Part shown: one piece after another, positions 63,504-64,000 of the stretch | How positions within the stretch are numbered: the first letter of the stretch is position 1 | Layout of the letters: each line of letters starts with the position of its first letter | Origin: a bacterium | GTDB lineage: Bacteria; Pseudomonadota; Alphaproteobacteria; Rickettsiales; RI-342 | Assembly (NCBI GenBank): GCA_016124905.1 | Contig: WGMV01000008.1 | Span: 1-64,000, forward strand | DNA length: 64,000 nt | Direction: 5' to 3' | Made by a program: the position numbers and the translations under genes | The notes under the pieces: generated by a model | What the model saw: the letters and a program-made list of their open reading frames with translations, nothing else | Databases searched by the model: none | Told to the model about the DNA's origin: nothing

Positions 63504-63589
63504 GGTGGAGTGGCCGAGCGGTCAATGGCAGCAGACTGTAAATCTGCCGACGTATGTCTACGTAGGTTCGAATCCTACCTCCACCACCA
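63504..63589 (+). tRNA. tRNA-Tyr (anticodon GTA)
   Basis: 86 bases with encoded CCA. Acceptor GGTGGAG pairs with CTCCACC, anticodon stem and loop GCAGA-CTGTAAA-TCTGC, a long variable arm (CGACGTATGTCTACG) as in class II tRNAs, and T-arm GTAGGTTCGAATCCTAC. Confidence 0.95.
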
Positions 63590-63631
63590 TTTACCAAAAG
63601 GGCCGCCTCGTGCGGTCTTTTTGGTAAATGG
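63571..63631 (+). repeat. Direct repeat, copy 1, including tRNA-Tyr 3' end and a hairpin
   Basis: 61 bases repeated at 63741-63801 with two differences. It holds the last 19 bases of tRNA-Tyr and the hairpin that follows. Both differences turn G-C pairs into G-U pairs in this copy's hairpin, so pairing is kept. Confidence 0.92.
63591..63629 (+). terminator. Terminator hairpin after tRNA-Tyr
   Basis: TTTACCAAAAGGGCCGC, loop CTCGT, GCGGTCTTTTTGGTAAA: a 17-bp stem allowing two G-U pairs, with a T-rich second arm. A likely transcript end for tRNA-Tyr. Confidence 0.75.
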
Positions 63632-63740
63632 ATGACGGAGTGGATGAGAACCAAGTCAGGTTCGACAACGACCCGAAAGGGCGTTGGACGTGAGCGCAGC
63701 GAACGCCCTAAGGGTGAGGCGAGTTAAAACGAGCCGAATC

Positions 63741-63801
63741 AATCCTACCTCCACCACCATTTACCAAAAGGGCCGCCTCGTGCGGCCCTTTTGGTAAATG
63801 G
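63741..63801 (+). repeat. Direct repeat, copy 2 (tRNA-Tyr 3' end plus hairpin, without a tRNA)
   Basis: Matches 63571-63631 at 59 of 61 positions. It carries the 3' 19 bases of tRNA-Tyr with CCA but no complete tRNA, so it is a remnant or an attachment-site-like duplication. The 109 bases between the copies include AGGGCGTT...AACGCCCT, an 8-bp stem, and a GAGCGCAGCGA block like the dispersed repeat. Confidence 0.9.
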
Positions 63802-63842
63802 CGAGCGCTGGATGGATGTGATTGAGCTTCTCACCGCAGTCA

Positions 63843-64000
63843 TTATTTGTTCAGTACGTCGCCTCGCGTGCCCTCTATAATGGCCGACATTTCCTCTATC
63901 AGAGCATTTGGCAGGCCGAGTTCTATCATGGCTGTTTTGAGATGCCCTACCACCAGATCGAAATGGATGTCGCTCAAACCATGCTGGACAGCGTTCTTAT
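63843..64000 (-). CDS. Group I truncated haemoglobin, C-terminal part (cut by window edge)
   Basis: The last 51 codons before the TAA at 63843-63845 read KNAVQHGLSDIHFDLVVGHL, then LKTAMIELGLPNALIEEMSAI and TRGDVLNK. The HFDLVVGHL-x(6)-LG-x(13)-TR-x-DVLN pattern matches the G and H helices of group I truncated haemoglobins, haem proteins linked to oxygen or nitric-oxide chemistry. The N-terminal part with the proximal and distal haem residues lies outside the window, so this rests on the C-terminus alone. Confidence 0.75.
   Translation of the reverse strand, partial: KNAVQHGLSDIHFDLVVGHLKTAMIELGLPNALIEEMSAIIEGTRGDVLNK

Overview
This 64 kb window is chromosomal DNA of an alphaproteobacterium with high G+C and very tight gene packing; many neighbouring genes, convergent ones included, overlap by 1 to 16 bases. 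Evidence for the class: the kdsD-lptC-lptA-lptB-rpoN block, secA beside a parvulin isomerase gene and argJ, a HIG1-domain protein, a chromosomal rickettsial-style vir cluster, and a rearranged Mrp-type antiporter operon. Biosynthetic genes (argJ, purD, dxs, nadD) and rpoN argue against a strongly reduced obligate parasite. I do not assign a genus.

Layout. 1-5360 holds LPS export genes and the start of rpoN, with two unknown genes inserted between lptB and rpoN. 5577-7997 encodes a His-rich relative of P-type ATPases whose signature motifs are altered. 8000-14400 carries a repeat pair, an APC-type permease, an ArsC-like protein, an M48-like soluble protein and secA. 14519-19063 is a very large beta-helix-like reading frame split by one in-frame amber codon. 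19143-26400 has a parvulin-like isomerase, argJ, a proline-rich OmpA-domain protein, xerC and an M48 lipoprotein. 26397-29936 has an unknown gene, rsfS, a 432-base gap with an inverted pair of DnaA boxes, tRNA-Gly, nadD and an Mrp/ApbC ATPase lacking its CPxC motif. 30023-45453 has hflKC, DUF3137-lemA, purD, rplT/rpmI, mreBC and htpX, interspersed with unknown genes. 45509-50709 is a partial type IV secretion cluster (two VirB2-like pilins, VirB4, VirB6). 51005-52921 is dxs. 53071-60738 is a ten-gene Mrp antiporter operon with split MrpA and an extra antiporter-like subunit. The end has a DUF192 protein, two unknown genes (one with a clan-CE protease-like signature), rlmB, tRNA-Tyr with a duplicated 3' end, and the C-terminus of a truncated haemoglobin.

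How it hangs together. Housekeeping modules (LPS transport, Sec export, cell shape, membrane protease control by HflKC/HtpX, isoprenoids, cation homeostasis) are ordinary. The unusual layer is about a dozen lineage-specific genes without signal peptides, inserted singly or in pairs at junctions of otherwise conserved operons. Two show M48-type zinc-protease signatures, one a clan-CE protease-like signature, and one is a giant beta-helix. With the T4SS core genes in the same window they are reasonable candidates for a secreted or host/prey-directed repertoire, but that link is inference. A dispersed intergenic repeat (8006-8154, 41675-41742), each time followed at once by a long perfect hairpin, is a second unexplained system.
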